Source: Cyclobacteriaceae bacterium
GTDB taxonomy: Bacteria > Bacteroidota > Bacteroidia > Cytophagales > Cyclobacteriaceae
Assembly: GCA_003565295.1 (NCBI GenBank)
Contig: PXCO01000002.1
Coordinates: 1 to 32,515 of the forward strand
DNA: 32,515 bases
Direction: 5' to 3'
This document shows, piece by piece, positions 22,090 to 32,176 of the stretch. Both the position numbers and the translations under genes were made by a program. Numbering within the stretch: position 1 is the first letter of the stretch; each line of letters begins with the position of its first letter. The notes beneath the pieces were generated by a model that searched no databases, was not told where the DNA came from, and saw only the letters and a list, made by a program, of their open reading frames with translations.

Positions 22090-24402
22090 TTAAAGCCCGG
22101 CACTTTTTATCCATTTTAGCATGACCTTTTCCTTGCCTGCTAAAAAAATTAACACATAATTACCTGCAGGCAGTGAGATCAAGCGCTCTAAGTTGAGGTA
22201 TTGAGCTTCTCCTGCCCAATGTAGGGCAATACGTCCTTTCTGATCGATGGCCATGAAGTCGATTACCTCATTCGAAAAGGGCAGCATAAGTTGAAGGTTT
22301 CCGCTTTTATAGGGATTGGGAAAAATGCTAGCCTTATTCCTCACATTTGTTTGCTTTGAAAGGCGGTAAACGGGGCTTTCGCTGATTAGCCCGTCCATTG
22401 TTCTTGCCTTAATTTTATAATAGGTGAATTGCTGCCATGGATTAGCCGAAAGGTCGAGAAATGAAAAGTGGTTTTGATCCCCATTCAAGTTATTTACCAT
22501 ACTGTCCAATAGTGAAAAATGCAGACCGTCATTGGATCTAAAGATATAAAAAACAGTACCTGGGTCTGATTTTGTTTTCCATTGTAAAACAACCCCACCC
22601 TCATGGAAGGAAAGATGAGCTCTTTCCCAAACCAGGGGAAGGATACTAAATTCCCCAGTGCTGCTCAGGGTGAAGGTGTTTCCCCCGAGACTTGCCAGGT
22701 TTACTTGCCTTTTCCCCCAAATTTCTCCCATTTCGCTGTTTGCCTCAAGGTGGTACCCTTCTGCAGCCTTCTCAATGGAAGCAATCCTAAGGTCTGTGAT
22801 ATCATCAAGGATCATATCGCTGGCTTGTATCCATAATTCGGCTGTTCCGGAATGGTCCTGAAATCCCTCAATTTCGAAAAAACTGTTGAGGTGGTAAAGG
22901 ACCGGGGTGCCGTCATTGTCGGTAAACTGGGCAGCGTAGTTTACCCCTTCGTTTTGTTGATAGGAAATAGAAAACCCTGAGGAATTGGAGGAAACATTTC
23001 CCAATAGCTTCAGCATCCTAGGTTCTCCTAGGTATTGATCAAAAAAGGGAAAGCTGCTGTTTTGATGATCAAGCAGTGCTGGAAGATGCGCATAATTTAA
23101 CCTGCTCAGGTTCATCCAGCTTCCGGACTGGAAATTATAGGTCCCATCCTCCGTTAAATTAGCGTGCAACTGGTTTCCCAAGAAGTCTAATCTCCCATTT
23201 ACCATCTCAAAATGACGTTCTACCATAAGGTCATGATGAAAGGTAACCGATCCGAAGCTGTTATCTATGGCAAGGTCTTTCCATACCACCCCTTCAGCAA
23301 ATATATCCTGGTGATATTCCCCATTGATGGTCAGTTTAGCTTCTCCTGTATCCACAGTTGAATATGGAGAAATGCTGAGATGACCGCTTACATGGAGACT
23401 CTCCGGTAATGCAAATACACCATCTGTTTGAACGCTTAGATGGTGATATTGGCTGATGGAATGGGATTGGGAGAAGGTGCCCGCCAAGGCCTGCTGGTAT
23501 CCTGAGCCCGAGTACACCACCTCTCCCAGCAGCTGCACATCCACGGCATCCAGTTTCGGGGCAGCGCCGAGGAGCTCCAGTGTGGCGCCCTGCTCAAGGA
23601 TAAACGAACTGGCGGGTCTATTTTCAGTTCTCCTTATAATTTGGCCGAGGGGATGGGAAGCCTCTGATATTAAGGTTGCCCCTGACCTTATGATTAATGT
23701 GCCGTAATCCTGAGTACCAAAACTGTCATGTATATTAAACGAGAACGTAGAGCTACGCAAGGTTCCATTAATGCTTACTGTTTGTAATACTGTACCGCTC
23801 CTGATTTCAAAGTAATTTGCCTTCATGGCCGCATTAACCGTTAGGGTTTCCCCTGGGTCAGGATCAAATATGACCTGAAACCTACTCAGGTTGGTTTGGG
23901 CACTCCAAGAGTTTCTATCGACTATAGTGCGCGAACTTCCTTTAAAAACTATAGCCCCTGATTCTGGATAGATCCAGTCTGCAATTGGAGAAGTGCCATT
24001 TTCGAAATAAAAAAGGTCATCCATAACTCGAAAACTATGCAAACCCCCGTAAATATGCATTTCGTGGCTTTGAAGGTTTAACTTTCTGCCTGGGTTTGTA
24101 TGGCCAAATAAGTATAGATTGCGTACCTCCTCATTTTTAGTAAGCCTGATTTCATGTCCCTGTAAAATAAAAACATCATTATGCCAATCCGGGGGGACCG
24201 TGGGCGATACCCATTCACTCCCATCCCAGGACAACCAGGAATCCGGTTCCTGCCAGTCGCCCAAGGCCTGGTTACTTTTATATGCACCCGGAGATAGGAG
24301 AATCTGGGCAAGTAATGGCTGTGAAATCGCAATAAAGCACAGCGATAGCCCATAAAAGAGGAAAATATACCTTCTAATTGATATGGTACTAGGTTTTGGC
24401 AT
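22090..24402 (-). CDS. Large secreted protein with T9SS type A sorting domain
   Basis: A 770-residue exported protein with a signal peptide (basic IRRYIFLFYG, hydrophobic core to about residue 33) and a C-terminal type IX sorting domain (about 690-770: ASIFPNPYKSGNLQLML, then LPAGNYVLIFLAG, then KWIKS). The middle is beta-rich with repeated short strands (GTLIIRSGATLISEA, LEQGATLELLG, VSGHLSISPYSTVDTG), resembling a right-handed beta-helix adhesin. The early DVFILQGHEIRL resembles the opening of G8-type domains. Residues about 590-690 look like a fibronectin-type module (VVLQWKTKSDPGTVFYIFRS). No catalytic motif was seen. It stands alone, divergent from the DUF4105 gene, and is probably a surface adhesin or matrix protein. 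Confidence 0.82.
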   Translation of the reverse strand: MPKPSTISIRRYIFLFYGLSLCFIAISQPLLAQILLSPGAYKSNQALGDWQEPDSWLSWDGSEWVSPTVPPDWHNDVFILQGHEIRLTKNEEVRNLYLFGHTNPGRKLNLQSHEMHIYGGLHSFRVMDDLFYFENGTSPIADWIYPESGAIVFKGSSRTIVDRNSWSAQTNLSRFQVIFDPDPGETLTVNAAMKANYFEIRSGTVLQTVSINGTLRSSTFSFNIHDSFGTQDYGTLIIRSGATLISEASHPLGQIIRRTENRPASSFILEQGATLELLGAAPKLDAVDVQLLGEVVYSGSGYQQALAGTFSQSHSISQYHHLSVQTDGVFALPESLHVSGHLSISPYSTVDTGEAKLTINGEYHQDIFAEGVVWKDLAIDNSFGSVTFHHDLMVERHFEMVNGRLDFLGNQLHANLTEDGTYNFQSGSWMNLSRLNYAHLPALLDHQNSSFPFFDQYLGEPRMLKLLGNVSSNSSGFSISYQQNEGVNYAAQFTDNDGTPVLYHLNSFFEIEGFQDHSGTAELWIQASDMILDDITDLRIASIEKAAEGYHLEANSEMGEIWGKRQVNLASLGGNTFTLSSTGEFSILPLVWERAHLSFHEGGVVLQWKTKSDPGTVFYIFRSNDGLHFSLLDSMVNNLNGDQNHFSFLDLSANPWQQFTYYKIKARTMDGLISESPVYRLSKQTNVRNKASIFPNPYKSGNLQLMLPFSNEVIDFMAIDQKGRIALHWAGEAQYLNLERLISLPAGNYVLIFLAGKEKVMLKWIKSAGL

Positions 24403-24559
24403 CTAAAAATAAGAAAAGTAAAACAAATTAAGTAATAAAAATCATTTTTGCAACTAAATACGTCAAAAATATATATTCAAAATGCAACTTTAAACAAGTT
24501 TGCTTGAGCAATATCCTTTCTCAAACCTAATGCCTTTGCGCACTCGGTAGGATTCCGTT

Positions 24560-24582
24560 TAAAAGAACCATTTATTCTTTTA
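24560..24582 (+). promoter_or_regulatory. Inverted repeat in the DUF4105 gene promoter (possible operator)
   Basis: TAAAAGAA (24560-24567) and TTCTTTTA (24575-24582) form a perfect 8-bp inverted repeat with a 7-bp spacer. Its right arm runs into the -7 element TAAATTTG (24581-24588), which matches TAnnTTTG and lies 33 bp before the ATG at 24621. A regulator could bind here, or it may just be a chance AT-rich dyad. Confidence 0.4.
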
Positions 24583-24620
24583 AATTTGCCGACAACTTGA
24601 CTGTCATTAATCACTCATTC

Positions 24621-25832
24621 ATGAAAATCCCCGATTTCGCATTCAAAAATTGGTTAAAGTTTATTTTGGTAAGCTTGGCCGTCTTGATTTTGGGTAAAAA
24701 TGCGAAGGCTCAGGAACCGGAGGAGCCCTACAGGATCAGCCTTATCACTTGCGACCCCGGGGATGAATTGTATTCCACCTTCGGCCATAGCGCCATCCGG
24801 GTAGTGGATCACAACTCTGGAAGAGACCTTGTTTTCAATTACGGCACATTTGATTTTAACACACCGTTCTTCTATGTCAAGTTTGTGAGAAGAACACTTG
24901 ACTACCAGCTCTCGGTTACCACCTTCGAACAGTTTCTCTATGAATATGAATATTTCCAAAGAAACGTAAGGGAGCAAGTGTTGGACCTTTCACCTGAACA
25001 ACAAAGAATGGTCATGGATTTTCTCAGGACAAATTACCTGCCTGAAAACCGAAAATACCGCTATGACTTCTTTTATGACAACTGCAGCACAAGGATTAGG
25101 GATTTCATGCAGACCTTGTTTGGGGATCAGTTGCAATGGAATGAACGGGAGGACCCTCCATCAAAAACCTTTCGGGAATTAATTGATGAGTATGTGTACC
25201 CGCTACCCTGGTCTGACCTGGGAATAGATCTTGCTTTGGGTGCCGTAATCGATGTGGAAGCCACTGAGTGGGAAAAGCAATTTCTACCGGACTACTTGGA
25301 GGCTGCTTTTGACAGGGCCACCCTGTTGGGTGACGGGCCTTCAAGGGCCCTTGTGAAAGAAAGGAATGTCATTTATGAATTCCCGGAACGGGAAAGAGGG
25401 GGAATGAATCTTTTAAATCCATATTTAATATTTTGGCTCTTTGGACTGGTGATCGGAATACTTACCTTCAAAGGGTTCAAGTCAAAAAAGCTCTATTTAG
25501 GCTTGGATATAGGGATATTTTCCGTTTTGGGCTTATTGGGAATGCTGATTGCGTTCATGTGGTTTTTTACCGAACATAGTCAAACCAAAAATAATTGGAA
25601 CATTCTTTGGGCATTCCCCCTGCACCTTCTTTTGGTGTATGGCCTTGTCAATCCTAAAGTATGGATACGAAAAGGCCTAATGGGAGCGCTGATCCTGGCA
25701 GATCTTGCCTTGGTGTTCTGGATATTGGGCCTGCAGTCCTTTCATCCCAGCATCATGCCTTTGTTGCTGGTGATCATTCTGCGGACCAATTTCCTGTATT
25801 ACAATTTAAACAGGTGGAAAATTCACCACTGA
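24621..25832 (+). CDS. DUF4105 (Lnb-like N-terminal domain) membrane protein
   Basis: A 403-residue protein: a signal sequence (hydrophobic segment about 12-30, AQ cleavage), a periplasmic DUF4105 domain (about 35-260) and four or five C-terminal membrane helices (about 270-395). The domain contains the conserved LYSTFGHSAIRV and YDFFYDNCSTR motifs; the His and Cys are the likely catalytic pair of this NlpC/P60-like fold, suggesting a cysteine hydrolase or transferase acting in the envelope. The substrate is unknown. The ATG at 24621 is chosen because a TTG reading from 24597 adds nothing. It precedes uvrB by 57 bp. Confidence 0.8.
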   Translation: MKIPDFAFKNWLKFILVSLAVLILGKNAKAQEPEEPYRISLITCDPGDELYSTFGHSAIRVVDHNSGRDLVFNYGTFDFNTPFFYVKFVRRTLDYQLSVTTFEQFLYEYEYFQRNVREQVLDLSPEQQRMVMDFLRTNYLPENRKYRYDFFYDNCSTRIRDFMQTLFGDQLQWNEREDPPSKTFRELIDEYVYPLPWSDLGIDLALGAVIDVEATEWEKQFLPDYLEAAFDRATLLGDGPSRALVKERNVIYEFPERERGGMNLLNPYLIFWLFGLVIGILTFKGFKSKKLYLGLDIGIFSVLGLLGMLIAFMWFFTEHSQTKNNWNILWAFPLHLLLVYGLVNPKVWIRKGLMGALILADLALVFWILGLQSFHPSIMPLLLVIILRTNFLYYNLNRWKIHH

Positions 25833-25889
25833 TTGCTAAACTATTCCCATGCGGAATGGTGTTTACATACACTAAACCAACAACTGCAA

Positions 25890-27932
25890 ATGGGCTTTTC
25901 TATCATATCCGATTACCAACCTACCGGAGATCAACCTCAGGCCATTCGGGAGCTTGTGAAAGGGATTGAGGATCAGGAACCTTCTCAGGTGTTACTAGGG
26001 GTGACCGGTTCGGGGAAAACGTTTACCATTGCCAATGTAATCCAGGAAGTGCAAAAACCCACCTTGGTCCTCAGTCACAATAAGACACTTGCCGCACAAC
26101 TATATGGGGAATTCAAGCAGTTTTTTCCGGATAATGCTGTGGAGTATTTCATTTCCTATTACGATTATTATCAGCCTGAAGCTTTTATTCCTACCAGTGG
26201 CACCTACATAGAGAAGGATTTGTCCATTAATGAAGAAATCGAAAAACTGAGGCTTTCCGCCACCTCTGCGTTGCTTTCGGGCAGACAGGATGTGATTGTG
26301 GTAGCCTCTGTTTCCTGCATATACGGTATAGGCAACCCGGAGGAGTTTGGGAAGAATGTGGTGAGGGTGCAGGAGGGTGACAGAGTGCCCAGGAACCAAT
26401 TTTTATTTAAGCTTGTGGACATCCTGTACAGTAGGACCACGGGAGATTTTACCAGAGGGACCTTCAGGGTTAAAGGGGACACTGTGGATATTTTTGTGGC
26501 CTATGGGGATTTTGCCTACAGGGTGTTTTTCTGGGGAGATGAGATTGAGGCCATACAGCGCATAGACCCTGCCACCGGTAAAAAAGTAAGTGATGAGCGG
26601 ATTATTTCCATCTTTCCTGCTAATTTATTTGTGACGGGCAGGGATGTGATTGACGTTGCTATCAGGGAGATCCAAGATGACCTTATGGCGCAAGTGGCAT
26701 TTTTTGAAAGGGACATGAAAGTGATGGAGGCCAAGCGGCTAAAGGAAAGAACGGAATTCGATCTAGAGATGATTCGGGAACTGGGCTATTGTTCTGGTGT
26801 GGAGAACTACAGCCGCTATTTTGACAGAAGGCAACCCGGCACCAGACCTTTCTGCTTGCTGGACTATTTCCCCGAGGATTATTTGGTCGTAATCGACGAA
26901 AGTCATGTCACCGTACCCCAGGTCAGGGCCATGTGGGGAGGGGACAGGTCCCGGAAGGTCAACCTGGTGGACTATGGTTTTCGCCTACCTTCTGCCTTGG
27001 ACAATAGGCCCCTGAAGTTTGATGAGTTTGAGGATTTGACCCATCAGGTCATCTATGTGAGTGCCACACCTGCGGATTATGAGTTGAATAAATCCGGAGG
27101 GGTGGTAGTGGAACAAATTATTCGCCCCACAGGGCTCTTGGATCCGGTAATTGAAGTACGGCCAAGTGGCAATCAAATAGACGATCTCCTGGAAGAAATT
27201 GATCAGACCATCAAGCAGGGCTTCAGGGTGTTGGTTACCACGTTGACCAAGCGTATGGCCGAGGAATTGAATAAATTCCTGGAGAGAGCGGGGGTAAAGT
27301 CCAGGTATATCCATTCAGAGGTAAAGCCACTGGATAGGGTAGAAATCTTAAGGGAGCTCAGGTTAGGGATATTTGATGTACTGGTAGGGGTAAACCTGCT
27401 AAGGGAAGGTCTGGATTTGCCTGAGGTGGCCTTGGTGGCAATTTTAGATGCGGACAAGGAAGGCTTCTTAAGGAACGAGAGAAGCCTGGTGCAGACCATA
27501 GGTAGGGCAGCCAGGAATGAATTTGGTAGGGTGATCATGTATGCGGATAAGGTTACCGATTCCATGCAGGTGGCCATGGACGAAACCAATAGAAGAAGAA
27601 GTAAGCAAAAGGCCTATAATGAGGAACATGGCATCACTCCCAAAACCATCCTGAAATCCAGGGATAGAATATTGGATTCTACCAAAGTAGCCGACAGTAA
27701 AAAGAACGCCAAGGTGTATTCAGAGGATTTGCGTCAAGATGCCGACGTGGCCGCTGATCCCGTGGTACAGTACCTCAGCAAGGATAAGCTGGAAAAACTC
27801 ATCCAGCAAACCCAAAAGAGAATGGAACAAGCCGCCAAAGAACTTAACTTTATGGAAGCTGCCAGGCTTAGAGATGAATGGCAGGGATTGAAAAACCGGC
27901 TTACGGAATTAAACCAAACCCTGGGAGCATGA
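25890..27932 (+). CDS. uvrB: Excinuclease ABC subunit B
   Basis: UvrB is the damage-verifying helicase-like subunit of nucleotide excision repair. The 680-residue protein has Walker A GVTGSGKT (residues 37-44), the damage-probing beta-hairpin region [13 protein letters not shown], the DESH helicase box, the C-terminal helicase motif QTIGRAARN, and a terminal UVR motif ([20 protein letters not shown]) that contacts UvrC. The ATG at 25890 gives the standard N-terminus ([19 protein letters not shown]); upstream residues in the frame have no family similarity. The TGA stop overlaps the next gene's ATG (ATGA). Confidence 0.97.
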   Translation: MGFSIISDYQPTGDQPQAIRELVKGIEDQEPSQVLLGVTGSGKTFTIANVIQEVQKPTLVLSHNKTLAAQLYGEFKQFFPDNAVEYFISYYDYYQPEAFIPTSGTYIEKDLSINEEIEKLRLSATSALLSGRQDVIVVASVSCIYGIGNPEEFGKNVVRVQEGDRVPRNQFLFKLVDILYSRTTGDFTRGTFRVKGDTVDIFVAYGDFAYRVFFWGDEIEAIQRIDPATGKKVSDERIISIFPANLFVTGRDVIDVAIREIQDDLMAQVAFFERDMKVMEAKRLKERTEFDLEMIRELGYCSGVENYSRYFDRRQPGTRPFCLLDYFPEDYLVVIDESHVTVPQVRAMWGGDRSRKVNLVDYGFRLPSALDNRPLKFDEFEDLTHQVIYVSATPADYELNKSGGVVVEQIIRPTGLLDPVIEVRPSGNQIDDLLEEIDQTIKQGFRVLVTTLTKRMAEELNKFLERAGVKSRYIHSEVKPLDRVEILRELRLGIFDVLVGVNLLREGLDLPEVALVAILDADKEGFLRNERSLVQTIGRAARNEFGRVIMYADKVTDSMQVAMDETNRRRSKQKAYNEEHGITPKTILKSRDRILDSTKVADSKKNAKVYSEDLRQDADVAADPVVQYLSKDKLEKLIQQTQKRMEQAAKELNFMEAARLRDEWQGLKNRLTELNQTLGA

Positions 27933-28363
27933 GAATAGGATGTTTGTTTAGCTTATTAATGCTTCTGCTTTATTTTAATGAAGCGAAGGCTCAACAAGCA
28001 GAAACCAGTATTTTGGTTTCAGGTGCGGCAGACTTGGTGAGGACAGATGTGCCAGGAGTCATAAGAAGGCACCAAATAGGTGCGGAGGTAAATTATTTTT
28101 ATCTTTATAACCTGTCCTTTTCAGGCGGATACGAGTTTAACCATCCCAGGGCAAACCAGGTAAGTGTGGGGGGTAGATTTTATCCCATGGAACCCGTCTT
28201 TATAAGACTCCGGGGTTTGATCGGGAGCCAATCTGACCTTGCCTTGGGCATTGGCTATACCCATAATATCACCTATAGGATAAGGTTAGAGGGAATGGTG
28301 GACTATTATGCCGTAACCCAGGTGGCAGGATTAAGGGCAGGGCTAGGAATATTGATAAACTGA
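27929..28363 (+). CDS. Small secreted barrel-like protein downstream of uvrB
   Basis: A 144-residue protein starting in the ATGA overlap with uvrB. It has a signal peptide ([21 protein letters not shown], cleavage near AQQ). The remainder is strand-rich with aromatic and Gly residues ([48 protein letters not shown]), consistent with a small outer-membrane beta-barrel or lipocalin-size protein. No family recognised. The longer reading from 27878 is a shadow of the uvrB end. Confidence 0.65.
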   Translation: MRIGCLFSLLMLLLYFNEAKAQQAETSILVSGAADLVRTDVPGVIRRHQIGAEVNYFYLYNLSFSGGYEFNHPRANQVSVGGRFYPMEPVFIRLRGLIGSQSDLALGIGYTHNITYRIRLEGMVDYYAVTQVAGLRAGLGILIN

Positions 28364-28370
28364 AAGCGTG

Positions 28371-29012
28371 ATGGATCTCCGGCAGGTAGAAAGACTTGCC
28401 CAGAAGGGGGAGGGTCTTACCATAGAATTCAAGAAAAAAGCGGCGCATCCCGATAAAATCGTCAGGGAAATCATCGCCCTTGCCAATACCAAGGGTGGGT
28501 ATTTACTGCTGGGCGTAGATGATGATGGTACAGTATGTGGTCATAAATACATCGATGAGGAAATGTATGCCCTTGACAAGGCCATTAAAGAATTGATTTT
28601 TCCTGCCATAGAATGTGAAACTTATAGGTTGGCCATAAACCAAAAGAAAGGAGTGGCTGTATATGAAGTGCCTAAGAGTAAAAACAGGCCACACTATCTA
28701 TGGGAAAGAAATAAAAAGAAAGCCTATATACGGGTGGAGGACAAAAGTATACAAGCCAGTCGGGAGATGTGGCAAATCCTGAAAAGGCAGCAAAATGAAA
28801 CCAATATAGTTTTCAAATACGGGCGTAAGGAGGAAGTGCTGGTAAAAGCCTTAGAGCAGCAGCAGTCCATCACCCTAAGTGAATACATGAAGCTGGCCAA
28901 AATCCCGGTTTACCTGGCATCCAGAACATTGGTGAGACTAGTGCTGGCCAATGTCCTGGAGGTCATACCCAAGGAATACGGAGATGTTTTCATTATGAAG
29001 TCTCCTCAATGA
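28371..29012 (+). CDS. AlbA_2 (Schlafen-like) domain protein
   Basis: A 213-residue cytoplasmic protein whose first 120 residues form an AlbA_2 domain: GEGLTIEFKKKAAHPDKIVR, then ALANTKGGYLLLGVDDDGTV, then RPHYLWER. These proteins bind DNA or nucleotides and occur as transcription regulators and in some defence systems. The C-terminal part (about 140-213) looks like a small winged-helix (ITLSEYMKLAKIPVYLASRT), which would make it a DNA-binding regulator. The ATG at 28371 is preferred to the GTG three bases earlier. Its 3' end overlaps recX on the opposite strand by 20 bp. Confidence 0.75.
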   Translation: MDLRQVERLAQKGEGLTIEFKKKAAHPDKIVREIIALANTKGGYLLLGVDDDGTVCGHKYIDEEMYALDKAIKELIFPAIECETYRLAINQKKGVAVYEVPKSKNRPHYLWERNKKKAYIRVEDKSIQASREMWQILKRQQNETNIVFKYGRKEEVLVKALEQQQSITLSEYMKLAKIPVYLASRTLVRLVLANVLEVIPKEYGDVFIMKSPQ

Positions 29013-29505
29013 CCTGTTCCATGGCGTCTTTGATCAGGTCTTGCTCAAACCCCCTGAACATGAGAAACCGTTGGACCTTTGCTTTCTTTTTAAGTAGATT
29101 GGGCTCATTGGTCAGTCGCCATTTCCTTTGGGTAAGGTAAATCAGGGTTTCCCAGTATTCCTCATCATTGATTTCGCCTAAAGCGGCTTTGATATAAATC
29201 TCGGGGATTTCCCTGAGTTTTAGTTCTTGTCTGATACGGACTTTTCCCCACTTCTTTATCGTAAATTTTCCTCTCACAAATGCCTGGGCAAATCGGTTTT
29301 CGTTAAGAAAGCCCTCCAATGCAAGTCTGTGCAACAAGTTGTCCACCTTTTCTTCAGGGTAGCCGTATTCCTCCAGCTTGGTTCTGATTTCGGATTGGCA
29401 GCGCTCCTGATAGGCACAATAAGCGGCTATTTTTTCCTCAGCTTTTTGAGGGGATATTTTCTTTTTCGGCATATGCCCGGAGTTTCTTTTTTCTAGAAGT
29501 GACAT
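28993..29505 (-). CDS. recX: Regulatory protein RecX
   Basis: RecX binds RecA filaments and tempers recombination and the SOS response. The 170-residue protein has the three-helix repeats of the family: AAYCAYQERCQSEIRTKLEEYG, then VDNLLHRLALEGFLNENRFAQAFVRGKF, then KWGKVRIRQELKLREIP. The FLNExRFAxxFVRxK segment is especially diagnostic. The start may be the first ATG (29505) or one at 29472 (MPKKKISPQKAEEK). It converges with the AlbA_2 gene with a 20-bp overlap of coding ends, and recA is not in the window. Confidence 0.9.
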   Translation of the reverse strand: MSLLEKRNSGHMPKKKISPQKAEEKIAAYCAYQERCQSEIRTKLEEYGYPEEKVDNLLHRLALEGFLNENRFAQAFVRGKFTIKKWGKVRIRQELKLREIPEIYIKAALGEINDEEYWETLIYLTQRKWRLTNEPNLLKKKAKVQRFLMFRGFEQDLIKDAMEQVIEETS

Positions 29506-29576
29506 TTTGCGTAATTTAGGCTCTTTATTCGAACAGAAACCTTTCTGTAAATATATGAAACCTTAAAGAAAATATC

Positions 29577-30338
29577 ATGCGAAAAAAAATAGTGGCAGGA
29601 AACTGGAAAATGAACGGGACCTATGAGGAAGGCCAAAAACTCACCTCGGAAATCGTGAACATGGTAAAAGATGAGTTGAAAGACGAGGTAACCATCGTGC
29701 TAAACCCGCCCTTTGTTCACCTTCAGTCTGTCAAAAAGCTGATAGGGGATTCGAAAGCTATTTTCCTGGGGGCGCAGAATTGCTCTGATAAAGCTTCCGG
29801 CGCTTATACCGGTGAAATTTCTGCGGCCATGTTGGCTTCTTTTGGCGCATCTTATGTGATCATTGGACATAGTGAGCGAAGGGAATATTTCAAGGAATCC
29901 AATAAGGAACTTACGGGTAAGGTAAATCAGGCCCTTGAAAATGGGCTTTCTCCGATTTTCTGCTGTGGGGAACCCCTGGAGATTCGCGAGCAAGACACCC
30001 ACGTGGAATATGTCACCCAACAATTGACCGAAAGTCTGTTTTCATTGTCTGAGGAACAAATGAAAAAGATCGTGATTGCTTATGAGCCTATCTGGGCCAT
30101 AGGAACGGGTAAAACGGCAAGTTCCGAACAAGCACAGGAAATGCATGCGGCCATCAGGCAGCATATTGGAAACAAATATGGAGCCTCGGTATCAGATGAT
30201 CTATCCATCTTATATGGTGGAAGCTGTAAACCCGATAATGCCCAAGAACTTTTCTCCAAGGCCGATGTGGACGGAGGATTGATCGGCGGAGCTTCTTTGA
30301 AAAGCCGGGACTTTGTCGATATTATCAAGTCCTTTTAA
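29577..30338 (+). CDS. tpiA: Triosephosphate isomerase
   Basis: It interconverts dihydroxyacetone phosphate and glyceraldehyde-3-phosphate in glycolysis. All catalytic residues are seen in this 253-residue protein: N9 and K11 (AGNWKMNG), H98 (GHSERR) and E170 in [14 protein letters not shown], with the phosphate-binding loops (YGGS and LIGGASL) near the C-terminus. It starts 71 bp from the divergent recX gene and is followed 64 bp later by prmA. The identification is secure. Confidence 0.97.
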   Translation: MRKKIVAGNWKMNGTYEEGQKLTSEIVNMVKDELKDEVTIVLNPPFVHLQSVKKLIGDSKAIFLGAQNCSDKASGAYTGEISAAMLASFGASYVIIGHSERREYFKESNKELTGKVNQALENGLSPIFCCGEPLEIREQDTHVEYVTQQLTESLFSLSEEQMKKIVIAYEPIWAIGTGKTASSEQAQEMHAAIRQHIGNKYGASVSDDLSILYGGSCKPDNAQELFSKADVDGGLIGGASLKSRDFVDIIKSF

Positions 30339-30349
30339 TCAATAATTTT

Positions 30350-30388
30350 CCCCTATCGGAAATTGATACACGTTGATTCCGGTAGGGG
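30350..30388 (+). promoter_or_regulatory. Stem-loop in the tpiA-prmA gap
   Basis: CCCCTATCGG (30350-30359) and CCGGTAGGGG (30379-30388) pair over 10 bp with one G-U, enclosing 19 nt, and end 14 bp before the prmA ATG. No T-run follows, so it is not a classical terminator. It could limit tpiA read-through, protect mRNA or mask prmA initiation. Confidence 0.45.
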
Positions 30389-30402
30389 TTATCCCCTCTA
30401 CC

Positions 30403-31242
30403 ATGGATTACTTTGTTTTTAGCATCACATGTAGCCCGCCATATGATGAGATTTTGATTGCCGAACTGGCAAATATAGGTTTTGAGTCCTTTATGGAAAC
30501 AGCAACAGGCATAGAGGCTTTTGTGATGGAAGGGGAGTTTGATCAGGAAGCATTTCAAGAAGTTTGGCAGAAGTATAAAGACTGCGGCATTTCCTATGAT
30601 AAGGGCCGTGTGCAAAAAGTGAACTGGAATGAAGAATGGGAAAAAAATTATGCCCCCATTGCTGTGGATGATAGGGTTTATGTGAGAGCTTCCTTCCATC
30701 CCCCAAAAGAAGGGGTGGGCTATGAAATAGTGATCAATCCCAAAATGTCCTTTGGGACAGGCCATCATGCTACCACCTATTTAATGATGCAATTACTTTT
30801 GGAGCAGGAAGTAAAAGGCAAAAGCGTGTTGGATCTGGGGTCCGGGACGGGTATTTTGGCAATCCTTGCCGCAAAAATGGGGGCAGCTCATGTGCAGGCA
30901 TTAGATATTGATGAGTGGTGCGTGGAAAACGGGAATGAGAATTTTTTGGAAAACAAGGCCCCTATTGTCATGGAAAAGGGGAGTATTCAGGAGGTGAAGC
31001 CCAAAGGCCCTTTTGATTTTATTTTGGCCAATATCAATAAAAACGTGCTCATGGATGAGATGGGTCAATATGCCGGGATTTTGAATTCCGGGGGAAAGTT
31101 GCTGATCAGTGGGTTTTATCAGGAGGATGCCTCCGACCTGGCCTATTTGGCAGAAAAGCTAGGGTTAGCGAAAGAAGAGGAGTACGAAAGGGAGCAATGG
31201 GTTGCTGTTCAATTTCAAAAAAGTATTCAGGCCAGTAATTGA
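30403..31242 (+). CDS. prmA: Ribosomal protein L11 methyltransferase
   Basis: PrmA trimethylates lysines and the N-terminus of ribosomal protein L11 using S-adenosylmethionine. The 279-residue protein (ATG at 30403) has the substrate-binding N-terminal domain, then NPKMSFGTGHHATT (about 109-122), the SAM loop VLDLGSGTGILAILAAKMGA (about 138-157), the acidic ALDID, and the FILANINKNVL motif near residue 212. The earlier in-frame ATG at 30373 falls inside the stem-loop region and is unlikely. Confidence 0.94.
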   Translation: MDYFVFSITCSPPYDEILIAELANIGFESFMETATGIEAFVMEGEFDQEAFQEVWQKYKDCGISYDKGRVQKVNWNEEWEKNYAPIAVDDRVYVRASFHPPKEGVGYEIVINPKMSFGTGHHATTYLMMQLLLEQEVKGKSVLDLGSGTGILAILAAKMGAAHVQALDIDEWCVENGNENFLENKAPIVMEKGSIQEVKPKGPFDFILANINKNVLMDEMGQYAGILNSGGKLLISGFYQEDASDLAYLAEKLGLAKEEEYEREQWVAVQFQKSIQASN

Positions 31243-31268
31243 CAACACTGCTTTATACCAGCAAATAG

Positions 31269-31304
31269 TTCCGATCCTTTTTGAAAGTACAAAAAGGATC
31301 GGAA
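31269..31304. terminator. Bidirectional hairpin between prmA and the collagen-like gene
   Basis: A perfect 15-bp inverted repeat, TTCCGATCCTTTTTG (31269-31283) with CAAAAAGGATCGGAA (31290-31304), has a 6-nt loop. It lies 26 bp after prmA and about 30 bp after the end of the convergent lipoprotein gene, so it can stop transcription from both sides, although it lacks a long T tail. Confidence 0.75.
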
Positions 31305-31334
31305 TGTGCTCTCCTATAAGAATGTGTTTGTCTA

Positions 31335-32042
<708 letters not shown>

Positions 32043-32090
32043 TTACATTTTTTTGCTTATGAAAAATATATTTAAAGCTATAATATTTTA

Positions 32091-32122
32091 TTGAAATAAA
32101 AAACCTTGCACCTATAATTTTG
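32091..32122 (+). promoter_or_regulatory. Orphan promoter-like element
   Basis: TTG (32091-32093), a 21-nt spacer and TAATTTTG (32115-32122) fit the Bacteroidota primary promoter. No plus-strand gene follows within the window, so it may drive a small RNA or a gene beyond 32515, or be a chance match in AT-rich DNA. Confidence 0.4.
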
Positions 32123-32162
32123 TAAAAGTTTGATAGTGAGCAGGTAAATAAAAACACGCTGC

Positions 32163-32176
32163 TTACAAATTTGTAA
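32163..32176. promoter_or_regulatory. 14-bp perfect palindrome
   Basis: TTACAAATTTGTAA reads the same on both strands and lies 41 bp downstream of the orphan promoter-like element and 187 bp upstream of the collagen-like gene. It is a candidate dimeric regulator site, unsupported by other copies in the window. Confidence 0.35.

Noticed and set aside
28371-29012. AlbA_2/Schlafen-like protein as part of an anti-phage defence system
   Set aside because: No defence partner genes are adjacent; neighbours are uvrB, a small secreted protein and recX. A stand-alone regulator is simpler.
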